Assembly (NCBI GenBank): GCA_036897485.1
Contig: JAYMTF010001574.1
Span: 1-22,461 of the forward strand
Reading direction: 5' to 3'
Length of the DNA: 22,461 nucleotides
Source: Pelargonium nanum
Lineage: Eukaryota; Streptophyta; Magnoliopsida; Geraniales; Geraniaceae
Both the position numbers and the translations under genes were made by a program. Of the stretch, positions 10,301-20,059 are shown in pieces; position 1 is the first letter of the stretch, and every line of letters starts with the position of its first letter. The notes under the pieces were generated by a model. It was not told where the DNA came from, ran no database searches, and was given only the letters and a program-made list of their open reading frames with translations.

Positions 10301-11180
10301 TCTGAACAAGTACTCCGCAGAGGTGCTGCACATGGAAGGCAAGAACTCAAACTCTGTTTTCTGCATTTTTATGTGCTGTTATTTTTCCTGGTAATAACTA
10401 TTAACTACTATCGGCAGTAGTAATTTGATTAGTGATTCACAAATAGTATGGATAAAAAATTAGTCTGACTATTAAATGATATTTTTGTTTCAGTGGGGTA
10501 TCATAAATAAACAGAAATTTTCCATAAATAGTACTGGTAAGTGGTAACACGGATGTGGAGAGAAAGAGGGAGGATATGACGCTACGGTTATCATGGTTTT
10601 CACTAGTCTATGAAATAAAATAATGTGCAATGGTTTTCAGCCATATTGTTATGGTTTCGTTGTCATACGTGCTTTCCATAAGATTTGATTTTTTTCTTAT
10701 GAGTTAGTACTAGAGGGTAAGTAGTACTATAATGAATCTGTGAGCAGCGGATACTAGTTATCAACCCTGTTTCACGAGTAGGTTTCCCAAATGAATATAA
10801 AACCAGTATCAATATCATATTTCTTATCATAATAAAATTTTCAATGTGTGACTATGCTAGGTCTTATGCATGAAGGAAAAGGGTCAACCCATGAAGCTCT
10901 ATCTTCTTTTATCAATGCTCTTTTAATACAACCATCTTATGTCCCGTGCAAGATCACGATTGGTGCCCTTCTCTCAAAAATGGGCCCGAAGACAATTCCT
11001 GTGGCAAAAAGCTTGCTATCAGATGCACTGAGAATAGAACCTACAAACCGAATGGCTTGGTATTATTTGGGGATGGTTCACAGGTATGATGGGCGAATGG
11101 TCGATGCTGCAGACTGTTTCCAGGCAGCAGCCATGCTTGAAGAAACTGATCCCATTGAAAGTTTCAGCGCCATATCTTAA
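7327..11180 (+). CDS. NPGR2: NPGR2-like TPR protein (no pollen germination related), 5 coding exons, 725 aa
   Basis: Coding exons: 7327-7602, 8312-8534, 8662-9872, 10191-10338, 10861-11180; phases join, total 2178 nt. Diagnostic blocks are GNIEEAESSLREG and EARALLGRLEYQRGN (a TPR), AVELLPELLKQAG, NLEEAILLLMIVLRKL, SAQQRFSES and AKWEQG, ending in TPRs in the last two exons (AWYYLGMVHR, ADCFQAA, EETDPIESF). Arabidopsis NPGR2, as I recall it, is 739 aa and is a better match than NPGR1. NPG1, the founder, is a calmodulin-binding protein needed for pollen germination; NPG/NPGR proteins are reported as TTC7-like scaffolds of a plasma-membrane PI4K-alpha complex. The last intron (10339-10860) has a GC donor. 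The N-terminus is odd: Cys at 5, 8, 11, 15, 19 and 34. Met37 is an alternative start. The gene is divergent from PPR and convergent with PAO. Confidence 0.95.
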
Positions 11181-11201
11181 GTGCCTTTATTCTGTCAAAA
11201 G

Positions 11202-11281
11202 GTTTGGATTAATAGTATTATCTCAACTTTATCCATCCATCTACATTTATCTTCACTAATCCGTATATTAACATCTTGCAG
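11202..11281 (+). other. Probable 3' UTR intron of the NPGR2 gene
   Basis: The donor is AAAAG|GTTTGG at 11201/11202. Branch-point-like CACTAAT and a pyrimidine-rich tract precede the acceptor CTTGCAG at 11281. The 80-base intron begins 21 bases after the stop codon, too close to be a strong nonsense-mediated decay trigger. It could instead be an alternatively retained segment. Confidence 0.5.
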
Positions 11282-12059
11282 GGAAATCTACAATGTTGTG
11301 TATCCTTCACCAATATCAGAGCCATCTTTGGGAACCAAGAGTGTGGAGATGGTTTTTATATTGTTCTCTACATTTAATATTTTGAATGTACTATTCGTCT
11401 TTGCCCTCATTTTCTCTTCCCCGTGAAAACAAGAAAAAAGAGAGTAACGGTTTACTTTAGATATTGAACTTAAATAGGAAACAAAAAGGGGAAAGAAAAT
11501 TTAAGTTACAGCAGGTGATATGATTGTAGGATGAATGAACTGTAAAGAGCTTAGATTGGAAGTTGTTTTTTCTTCTTCAATGTATTGATTTATATTTGGC
11601 ATTGGTGCTCAGCTGTGTAAATGTATGTTATTAAACTGAGAATTGTCTATATGGAATTCAATTGATTTTTTTCATCTTCCTACCCTGTTGAACTGTTCAT
11701 TTTGTTCTTGTTTTCTCATTTAGGTTTCTATGAAGTATGCTAAATCTTATCCTGGTTCAACCCATAGAGCTCTTATTATAAATAAAAAAATCAATCTCAG
11801 AATCAAGAGAAAATATCAAATATATGCAATCAAATCCTTTTTTTCTCAAAGATTGCAGAGCAAACATAAGATGAAGGTAGATCAGAGAGATCCCTGAACC
11901 TTATTTCATATATATAAATGGTTCTATGTAGCTGACAACAATAGACATCTCACCTAAAAGCCAATATGTTGTTGACTTCTTTAACACATAAGATCAAGGC
12001 AATAACCCCAATAATATTCTAGTTACACAACAGGAGTGAAGGTAGGCATTGCTAGATCA
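11282..12059. other. Convergent 3' flanks of the NPGR2 and PAO genes
   Basis: The NPGR2 3' UTR enters from the left and the PAO 3' UTR from the right. T-rich DNA with TGTAAATGTATG at about 11614-11625 fits a plant poly(A) region for NPGR2. No exact AATAAA hexamer marks either end, so the 3' ends are not resolved. The open frame at 11181-11426 lies wholly in the NPGR2 3' UTR and shows no protein-like features. Confidence 0.5.
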
Positions 12060-15000
12060 TTACATACGAGAGATCAAAAGCGGGACAGACACTGAGCCTT
12101 CCTCGCCCATGCCAGGCTGGAACAAGTCCAAGCCCCCGTGACGCTCCAGGCATCGCATTCTGCAATCTTCACCAGCCATAAGTCCTGTTGCGAATGCACC
12201 GTGCACTGACCCTGGAAAGCTTGCACTGGTTGCCTCCCCCGCAAAGAATAGGTTATCTACAGGAATCCTTAGTCTTTCATACAGATCATGGGACTTGCCT
12301 ACTGTATCATAGCTATAGGACCCTAGAGAATTGCTATCTGAGCCCCATCGAGAAACAAGATACTGAATCTGCATAGTTCGAACAAAATGTGGAGAGATTA
12401 GAGAAATGAAGCGTATATGATCCTAAAAGTGTATAAACATATCTAGAATAATTACCGGGACAGAAGCATCAGGAATCATGTTTTTGAGCTGAGTGAATGC
12501 AAAGTTTGCAGCTTCTTCATCAGACATTTTCTCAATATCTCTTGCCAACTGCCCGGCTGGCATGTAGACAAGAACAGGCCGACCAGTAGCCTTGTGAAGA
12601 TTTAGGAAGTAACTGCAGCTGTAAGTCGTCTCTGCAACAACTCCCAGGAACTCCACATTTGGCCAAAAGACCTTGTTGAAGTGCAGCACTATCTTGTTTT
12701 CAGTACCCACACCAAGATCAGCAATGGCAGTTTCCTTCCAATCTGGAAGCTTTGGCTCAAACACTATGCTCTTGGATTTGAGCACGCCAAGAGGCACAGT
12801 AATAATAGCAGCATCTGCCACAAATGTTCTTCCATCTTCTACTGTTACCTTTACTCCACTTATACGCCTTGCTATTTTTGTAACCCTAAGGAGAACAGGA
12901 AAAGACAATGGATCCCATATTAAAAGCAGAAAACAAGAAATAAATACTGAACAACCCATAGAGTATACAAGTATATATACCTGTGGTTCAATCGGATATC
13001 AAGACCTTTAGCAAGAGTGTTTATAACAGGTTGGTAACCCCGGACCATAAGCCCATGACCACCAGGGAGAAGCTCTTCCTGTGTGCAGAGGAAATGAAAA
13101 AAAAAACACAAGCAGTCAATAAAATGTCCATAGTTAAACATATGCCCGGACCTCTCACGATTCAAACTATTACCGGTGCTATGACCACTATTAGTATGAT
13201 AGATCACCAACGAAAAGAAAATGTCATTAGCTCCTAGGCAATTTATTTCCAGTAGAGTTTATTGCTAATAATATGTGAGAACCAGCACAAAGTTCACAGC
13301 AGTTGAACAAAATATAGAATTGCTTGAGGATTAAACTCACCTCGTCCCAGCCTTTAACTGATATGGTATCAGCATCTGCAGCGAACCAACCTTCCATTCT
13401 GCACAAATACCACTGAAGTACCTTATGTGCAATCCCATCCAACCTGTAGATGGTTACCAACTTTTACATTAGTCTATTAACTATAAATAAATGCATGTAA
13501 AAACTATTAAGGAATCAAATTGCATAAATAAGAACCTTAATTCAGGCCGTCTTTCAAAGACAGTTGTGATAGCACGGAGTATGGACATGTCATCATTAAG
13601 TTCCTCCCTAACTTTTGCTGTCTGTATTTTGCAAAGTAAAAGTGAATCATAATATGTCCATAATGCTTAAAGTATGGAGAACACTGTCATTAGAGGGTGA
13701 AATCGAATTAGAAGCATTGAGAGTCAAACATTTGAAGTTTCACTTGCGACAAAATTACAGAAGGGGAGGATATAGAATACATGCCTCTTCCAATATGGTC
13801 TCAAATGTTTCACCAACCTTGGTGACCAACTCTTGAGGAATCTGGTTTCCATCTGTGTCATAGAGAGCATAGCTGCAAAGAAATTACACATCAACATAGA
13901 GTTATAAATAAAACATACAAAAAAACTGACGCAAACAGAACATTAAAGTAACCTAAATTGAGGTTCAAAAGTTCTTCTCAATGATCATTCACTAATATCC
14001 TTTAAAAACCTCTACTCCAACTATTTGGATCCATCAACTACTATATTCAATACAAAAATCAGCAGGAGCAGATGTGGAAAAGCTCTAACCACCACTAAGA
14101 ATTATAACCACATTGTTGACTCTAAAAACGGTGATAGATTGCAGCAAAAAGAGTCCAGAACCTATGGACATTTTTACCAGTAGAGGCATGCCAATATTAT
14201 TGATTAAGTTGTCATCTAATTTTGCACAATTTTGAAATCAATTAGCCTGTTCACCCTCCACAAATGTACAGATCTCCATGCACCCATGCATGCACAGCAT
14301 AAAAAAAGGTATTGCATAGCCAATAGCACTGCCTCTAGAATCTTCAATGAATAATGAATTTAGTCAACTCCCTTTATTTGAATAAAAATTTATCCTTAAC
14401 ATATCTGAAAGCCATAAAATCTGAGAAATGAAAACTTCAATTTCTTTAACTACATCAAAATAAGAATGCACATTCAAAACAAATACACCAGTTTCCACTG
14501 GTCAGGGATCTAGACAATCAACCTATTTCATATCTAAATAACTGTGAGTTAGAAGCTCAATACCAAGTCATTGTTCACATTGCATCAAGAACAGCAAAAT
14601 GATCATAAATACATAGGTAAATGAATGGGTATCATTTCATAATTTAGCATAAAAAACCAAACATCCAAAACTTAAATAACATAAACTTTGGGTCAAGAAC
14701 AAAAAAATGAATAGAAATCACACTTGCATGATAAGCAAAAATGAATTCAGATGCAGCATATATCAGAACTATAAAATATGACATGAATGTACCTTTCCAA
14801 ATCATGATCATACAAAACAGAGTTGTCACCACTGGTGCGGTACAAAGGAAGTCCCAATCTCCCAATCAATGAAGCCAGGGGATTCTCTTGGGAGACACCA
14901 TGCAACCTGAAGCATTCACAGTGAGATACAACATTTAGTTTTAACAAAAGAGAAAGTTCCCAAAATATCAACAACATTTAAAGTTATAACAACAATTTAC

Positions 15001-16210
15001 CATGATGCTCCCAAGTCTACAGGGAAACCAAATGAGTAATCAGTGTGGACTCGACCACCAAGTCTATCCCTTGATTCCAAAAGGACAACCTGATAAAGAA
15101 AATCATAAATCAATTAGTTATCATTGTCACTCCCAAATCAAATGTGGCAATTTTATGCATATGTTTTTAACTGAAACCGCCTAAGTGTTAAAGTACAACC
15201 AAGTACTAATATGCAAGTTCAAAACCCACAAAAGGTCACACTGATTATCACATAACCAAAGGCTATACCCAGTAGTTTGTAAAGCCTAAGGGAACTAATC
15301 TGATTTTCCACTGTATGTATGTACATCCAACACAAAGCAAAACTCACTTTAATCACATTTTCACATATCTGACGAGTATACAGACCAATGCAAGAAGAAT
15401 ACACACATGCATAGCTGCATAGACCATCACCATGAAACTTAATATTTCACTGAAGCTAATACTGTGGATATGTATTACACCAAGGTTTTAACTTTCAAGA
15501 AGCTTAAATTGCTAGTTGAGTAATGAAGCTGACCATAAAGAAACATTCCATTGAATACCTGAAATTCAGCCTCACGGAGTGCATTAGCAGCTGCAACACC
15601 TGACATTCCACCGCCTATGACAATGACAGATGGGGACTCCGACTTCCTCCAATCCCCATTTGAAGAACAAAGAGCTGCATCAAAAACAATATACAAGAAC
15701 TCAAATTACTGCCTTCAAGTCATATAAGCAATGCACTCGAACCAAATACTGAAAATTCATGCAACCCACTATTAATCACTGTTGATAACACTGACGCATA
15801 CCAGACACGATATATATGTGTATGATTACATTATCAGAAGAAAAAAAAAACTTTTTAAAGAAAGTTTCTGCCTTTTTATTGTTCCTGAAATACTAGCCAG
15901 GCCTCCTCCAGAATGGGTAATAACATCCCTCTCCACACTTCAAGTTAGTTATGGTTGTTACAGAATATTCCAAGTTATATATAGACTATAAAACCACATA
16001 TAGGCTAAGGCTAGAACTGAAATGTCCAAAATACCCTTTTCCTCGTTTTTTTTTCCCAAAATAAATATCATCACTTCACAAAATTACAAAACCGACACAA
16101 TTACTAATTAAACAATTTCATGAAATTAATTATAAGAAAATAGATTAAAAAAATTATTTTTTTAACAAACCTCTATTCAACTGTCGATTACTCTTCAATC
16201 CAGACTCCAT
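12060..16210 (-). CDS. PAO2: Peroxisomal FAD-dependent polyamine oxidase, PAO2/PAO3 type, 10 exons, 490 aa
   Basis: Exons (minus strand): 16210-16171, 15674-15559, 15089-15001, 14906-14793, 13872-13785, 13621-13536, 13443-13341, 13078-12981, 12885-12456, 12368-12060; total 1473 nt, all phases join. It should oxidise spermine and spermidine back toward putrescine, giving H2O2 and 3-aminopropanal. The FAD dinucleotide-binding loop is [10 protein letters not shown] (Gly34-Gly39), with Glu57 in [12 protein letters not shown] as the ribose-binding acid. Other family blocks are [41 protein letters not shown] and [14 protein letters not shown]. Lys309 (in TENKIVL) matches the conserved FAD-site lysine, and FFAGEATS (429-436) is the C-terminal FAD motif. 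SRM at the C-terminus is a PTS1 peroxisome signal. The start ([11 protein letters not shown]) and the tail ([15 protein letters not shown]) place it with Arabidopsis PAO2/PAO3, not PAO4 or PAO5. Length equals the family norm. Intron 5 (13784-13622) has a GC donor. Confidence 0.97.
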
Positions 16211-16412
16211 AATTTAACGATAACCGGCGATTAGCAATACAATTACTATAATTACGATTACTAATTGAGGAAGATGATGATAATAATAGCAATGGGTCTA
16301 GTGGTTTCTTCTCCAATAATTGAGGCGAGTAATGAAGGATAAAAATCAGCAAACGTGTACTGAAGTGATTCAAATTCGCAGACGAAAACTCGAGATTTCC
16401 CAAGCAGCTCAT
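16188..16412 (-). CDS. Upstream ORF (74 aa) overlapping the PAO start codon
   Basis: The only ATG between the presumed PAO transcription start (about 16705) and the main ATG (16210) is at 16412. It opens a 74-codon frame (begins MSCLGNLEFS) that is out of frame with PAO and stops at 16188, within PAO intron 1. The frame passes the main ATG and crosses the exon 1 donor at 16171 only if that intron is retained; in the unspliced reading shown, the stop lies before the donor, inside exon 1. It has a Leu/Ser-rich middle and no recognisable domain. As an overlapping frame, it would reduce main-frame translation unless ribosomes scan past it. From memory, uORF control was reported for Arabidopsis PAO2. 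Confidence 0.5.
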   Translation of the reverse strand: MSCLGNLEFSSANLNHFSTRLLIFILHYSPQLLEKKPLDPLLLLSSSSSISNRNYSNCIANRRLSLNYGVWIEE

Positions 16413-16705
16413 GCGCCTCTTTTCCAATTCCACTGCCCCAAATTCTCAAAACTCTCCACCAATTGGGGGTTTTCTGATTTTCCCACCTGAAATCACAGAG
16501 ATCAAGCGCGATCGGAGTTGAAGAGGGGACTTGGAAAAGAAGTGACAGAGATTTCTGGGAAAGGATCTCCAACAATTTTGCTTTGTAATATATTTAATGG
16601 GAATTTTTGGACAAGTAGATGTAAGAAAAGGAAGAAGACAGAGAGAGAATTGGATTTGATAATTCTAGAGAGAGTAGGATTTGGGTTTTTTTTTTTTAGG
16701 TTTAT
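16211..16705 (-). other. Presumed 5' leader of the PAO gene
   Basis: About 495 bases separate the main ATG from the likely start site downstream of the TATA box. The distal part (about 16620-16705) is C/T-rich on the minus strand, typical of plant leaders, with CT repeats near 16640 and a 12-base homopolymer near 16690. I see no compelling leader intron. A candidate donor (TTCAG|GTGGGA near 16490) exists, but the sequence after it lacks intron-like AT richness. Confidence 0.5.
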
Positions 16706-16729
16706 GGGTTGATTGTGGATTTTGGCTCT

Positions 16730-16742
16730 GGGTTTTATAGAG
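16730..16742 (-). promoter_or_regulatory. TATA box of the PAO gene
   Basis: On the minus strand the sequence reads CTCTATAAAACCC, a strong plant TATA box (TATAAAA core at 16739-16733). It lies about 520 bases upstream of the PAO ATG and just upstream of the C/T-rich leader. Confidence 0.65.
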
Positions 16743-16796
16743 ATTTGGGTTTGAAAAGTTGCTGTAAGAACTAACGTACTCGCTTGGTTAGCTTGG

Positions 16797-16802
16797 CACG
16801 TG
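16797..16802. promoter_or_regulatory. G-box / ABRE (CACGTG) in the PAO promoter
   Basis: CACGTG in the context GGCACGTGGA lies about 60 bases upstream of the PAO TATA box, a typical position for bZIP or bHLH binding. CACGTGG also satisfies the ABA-response element core. This would fit stress or ABA control of polyamine catabolism, but function is inferred from sequence alone. Confidence 0.5.
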
Positions 16803-16904
16803 GAAGGAATGTATACGAGGGTGTTTCTGTAATTTCACGTAAAATCTACCGTCACTACATTGATGTCTCTTCAATAGTCACTCACATTAATTCAAAAAAT
16901 AATC

Positions 16905-17016
16905 CACTCCTTCCTAAAATAAGACGAGTCAAAGGTAAAAAAAAATAATAATAAATAAGACGAGTCAATAGTGACAATAAAATCGATGATAATAAAACTG
17001 ATCGGACGTAATATTC
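16905..17016. mobile_element. Possible degenerate Stowaway-like MITE
   Basis: The left end (CACTCCTTCCTAAAATAAGA) resembles a Stowaway terminus (CTCCCTCCGTCCC...AAATAAG) and the right end carries GATCGGACGTAAT, resembling the inverted GGACGGAG terminus. The length of about 110 bases suits. A 15-base direct repeat AATAAGACGAGTCAA (16918-16932 and 16954-16968) lies inside. Ends are too diverged for a firm call. Confidence 0.25.
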
Positions 17017-19740
17017 TATATTTTTTGTTCATTATCATATTTTTAGAACAAATTTTTTGAAAATACAAACACTGCCTATTTAAAGTCATCAATAACCAAT
17101 TGAAGAAAAACATGTCTATGTATACATATTTAAACATGTGAAATGCCATATAGAGATATTTATGATGTAGAGAGGTTGGCAAGAATAAATTAAAATGCAT
17201 TGTTTCTTCATGCCTAGTGTGGTCCTGTGATGTTCTTTTGAGAATTAGTTCATGACATGTTGTCAATAAGATTGAATTGTTAAAATAGTTTTGATTCTAA
17301 GAAATAAAATCAATTATTTTTATCTATATAAATATTTGCAGGTTATGTGATATATAGTGGAAGTGAAAATACAGTATTTTAATTAATATATCGAAAACTC
17401 TTCCTTCGTATCTATTAGAATAAAAATATACACCATATTAACACTAGTAAAATGTGTGCTCACATCTATAAGGATTTTCCAAAACCAAGACTTTAAGGTT
17501 GATTACGAGCTTTTATACCCGTTCTGTCAATAATTAATATTGTTCTTGTGTATTGTCTTAATCTCTTGCTTAAAAAAAAAAATATATGTTAGGTCACTTC
17601 ATATTTTATGTCCACAATCCTATTATATAATAAGTTATAAAAAGTGTAGCATACCGTCCAATAAGATTGCGTAATGCCCTCAAACCCACCAAAAGATTAT
17701 GGGCATTCCTATTGTATTAAAAATAATAGAATTAAACCAAATTTTGGATATTGATAAAAACAACATATATAATAATTGAGGAAAATCAAGCATTCATACT
17801 AGAGTCATACTTAGAGCGGTGGTAAATCGGATCTCGGTTGGATACGGGTTGAAAATGATTAATTTAACTAAAAAATGAGTGTAAACTCGTTTGAGTTGAA
17901 TCAATTTTAAATATTACATGCGAATTGAAATATATAAAATTATTCAATCGATTTATACTTTCTTAATAAATACCTAACTCAAAAATTAGTCTGATTTATT
18001 TTATGTGACTCAAATCACTAAGTTTTAATTATCCGCAAGTTCAAATTCAAATTATTGGCTCTAGTTTAGTTTATACCCACCACGAAAATCAGGTATATAT
18101 CTTTTCCACCAAAATAAGAATGATTAAAACATTGGTATGATATTAATATATATTTAGTTTACTTGTCGTACGAAATTCACCTATATATATAGTTATTTAT
18201 TTATTTCCATGGTTATATCAAATTTCCATGTTTTTTTTTCCTACAAGTAAATAGTATGGAAAGTTAGATGGAGACAAACCGTACTATTTAGAAGTGAAGG
18301 TCCATTTATTTCTAGAGTTGGGTCCAATCTGGTAGGCTGTTAATATCTTAATATTAGGCCAAAAATGCTCTCTTTTTCGTTGATATGTATTATTCATAAC
18401 CATAATATAAAAAATTGAAAATGCATCTTTTATTTTCTTAGGAGTAATGATTTTTACGTCACATGCTTTGTACATAAATCCATCTTATCCCACAATCATG
18501 CAAATGCTACGTATCATGCACAAGAAAGGTGACACCAAACTTGTTGATTTTATATTATATTTTAATTATATAAAAAAGTTGCAATCTTTGATGTTTGATT
18601 AGAGAAAGGTTAAGAATCTTTTAAAAATTATTAATAATCCTCAATTCCTCCCATATAAATTATTTATGTAGAAAAGTTTTTGAAGTGGAGCATGAAAGCT
18701 ATAAATCTTAATTTCTTTTATAATTTTTAGTTATATATTAGACATGTTGCATCAAATATTTAATGTGAGATCACCATCAATCTCAAGAAATTGTAAATTG
18801 ATTAATACCTCTAAATTGATAGAAGTGGACCTTTAGCATTTACCATTTGTGATAGACTGATATTGATGTTTTTGGTTCTAAATATAAGTAGTTTTGTTAG
18901 TGTATATTACAGAATAATTAGTTGATTCCACGTAGGAATCCATCAACACTATGGTCTAATTTGTTTGCCTAACATTTTTCCATTGTTTGTTAATCTGATA
19001 AATTAAAATTAATGAAGTAGTTGAACTATAGAAACCTAAATAGGATCACGTATTCACATGATTAGTTCAAGAAATTTTTTAAGTGCGCATGTATAATTAT
19101 GCAAAAAAATTGTTATAGTGTAAATTGATTATAAAAATGTTACAAAATTAAAATTTTGTAAACTATTTTTTTTGTGCACTTATGTGTATACTTATTAGTT
19201 GTTCTCATTCTTTAATTTGTCATTTTTAGACAAAATATATTACAAACAGTTAAACAGATTATGTTATTTTTTTATTAGAGAAAGAATCTTAATAAATTCA
19301 CAAAATTTAATCTCGAGACATTTTATGATAGAGAGTAAACTATAGGTCACTTCACTTACATTACAATTATGTGTTTCATGCTTTTGAATAGTATAGAATA
19401 TATATGAATATCATTTTCATGGGATGTCACAAGAAATAATTGTTGACCCCACACCTCCTAACATGTTTCCTATTACTATATGAATGATTGATCACCAATT
19501 CACCGTTAATCTCTTTTTCCTACTATAAAACCTTAAATTCAACTTAGTAGAAATATCAAATTTATAACATATACTTTTTTAATACTAAAACCAACAACAA
19601 TTTTGGTATTTATTTACTAAATATTAGTCGATCAAGTGTTAAAGATTTTGATTATTATTTACAAGAAATAAATATATTATATCATAATTAACTAAATATT
19701 TGGATAAGAGTAGAACATCAAAATAAATAATGCATGCATA
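17017..19740. other. AT-rich intergenic DNA with no supported gene
   Basis: No open frame here shows amino-acid composition or motifs of a real protein; poly-A/T runs and TATA-like strings are frequent. A segment at about 17815-18085 has transposon-like ends (see findings). No RNA gene, known miRNA core or CRISPR-like array was recognised by eye. Confidence 0.6.
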
Positions 19741-19749
19741 TTAAAACTC

Positions 19750-19767
19750 CTTATCCAGATGGATAAG
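19750..19767. promoter_or_regulatory. Inverted I-box (CTTATCC-AGAT-GGATAAG)
   Basis: A perfect 7-base inverted repeat with a 4-base spacer presents two GATAAG I-box cores back to back. I-boxes bind MYB-related factors in light-regulated promoters. No gene adjoins it here, so it may be chance or part of a distant promoter. Confidence 0.3.
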
Positions 19768-19866
19768 AGAAAGCACCTATGAGAAATAGAGAAGGTGATT
19801 GTGGCATTTCCATTGTGGATCTCATGTCATGAACTCATGGTGGTATATTCAATATACAATAGTGGT

Positions 19867-19894
19867 GATGTTGATGTTGATGTTGATGTTGATG
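19867..19894 (+). repeat. (GATGTT)n hexanucleotide microsatellite
   Basis: Four GATGTT units plus a partial GATG. In one frame it would read as Asp-Val repeats, but the surrounding frame has only a GTG start and no recognisable protein, so it is treated as non-coding. Confidence 0.8.
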
Positions 19895-20059
19895 AATATT
19901 CAATATTGGTGTGGAGAGTGTGGACCTTAACCTCCACAGCTCCCATGAATATGACACCATATATACATATATCATATATGCATATGCACAGTTGGATCTG
20001 TTTGGTGCAATGGGCTACCATTTCAGTGGAACATCACTTCCACACACACACATGACACA

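Noticed and set aside
11181..11426. 81-codon frame directly after the NPGR2 stop
   Set aside because: It lies in the 3' UTR and spans a probable 3' UTR intron. The NPGR2 C-terminus already ends where the family does.
12673..13011. 112-codon plus-strand frame
   Set aside because: Antisense shadow of the conserved PAO exon 9.
14655..14670. Possible sixth copy of the intronic motif in PAO intron 4 (ACCAAAC on the plus strand)
   Set aside because: The GTTTGGT half is present on the minus strand but GAGAAA does not follow at the fixed spacing.
16261..16575. 104-codon minus-strand frame in the PAO leader
   Set aside because: It starts at TTG. The only leader ATG is at 16412, in a different frame, and that one is reported instead.
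16892..17266. 124-codon minus-strand frame, the largest unexplained one
   Set aside because: It starts at TTG, is rich in Phe/Ile/Tyr/Lys as expected of AT-rich random DNA, overlaps the possible MITE, and has no recognisable motif.
19795..20055. 86-codon plus-strand frame with Asp-Val repeats
   Set aside because: It starts at GTG, the Asp-Val run is just the GATGTT microsatellite, and no splice-linked neighbour or family match is seen.
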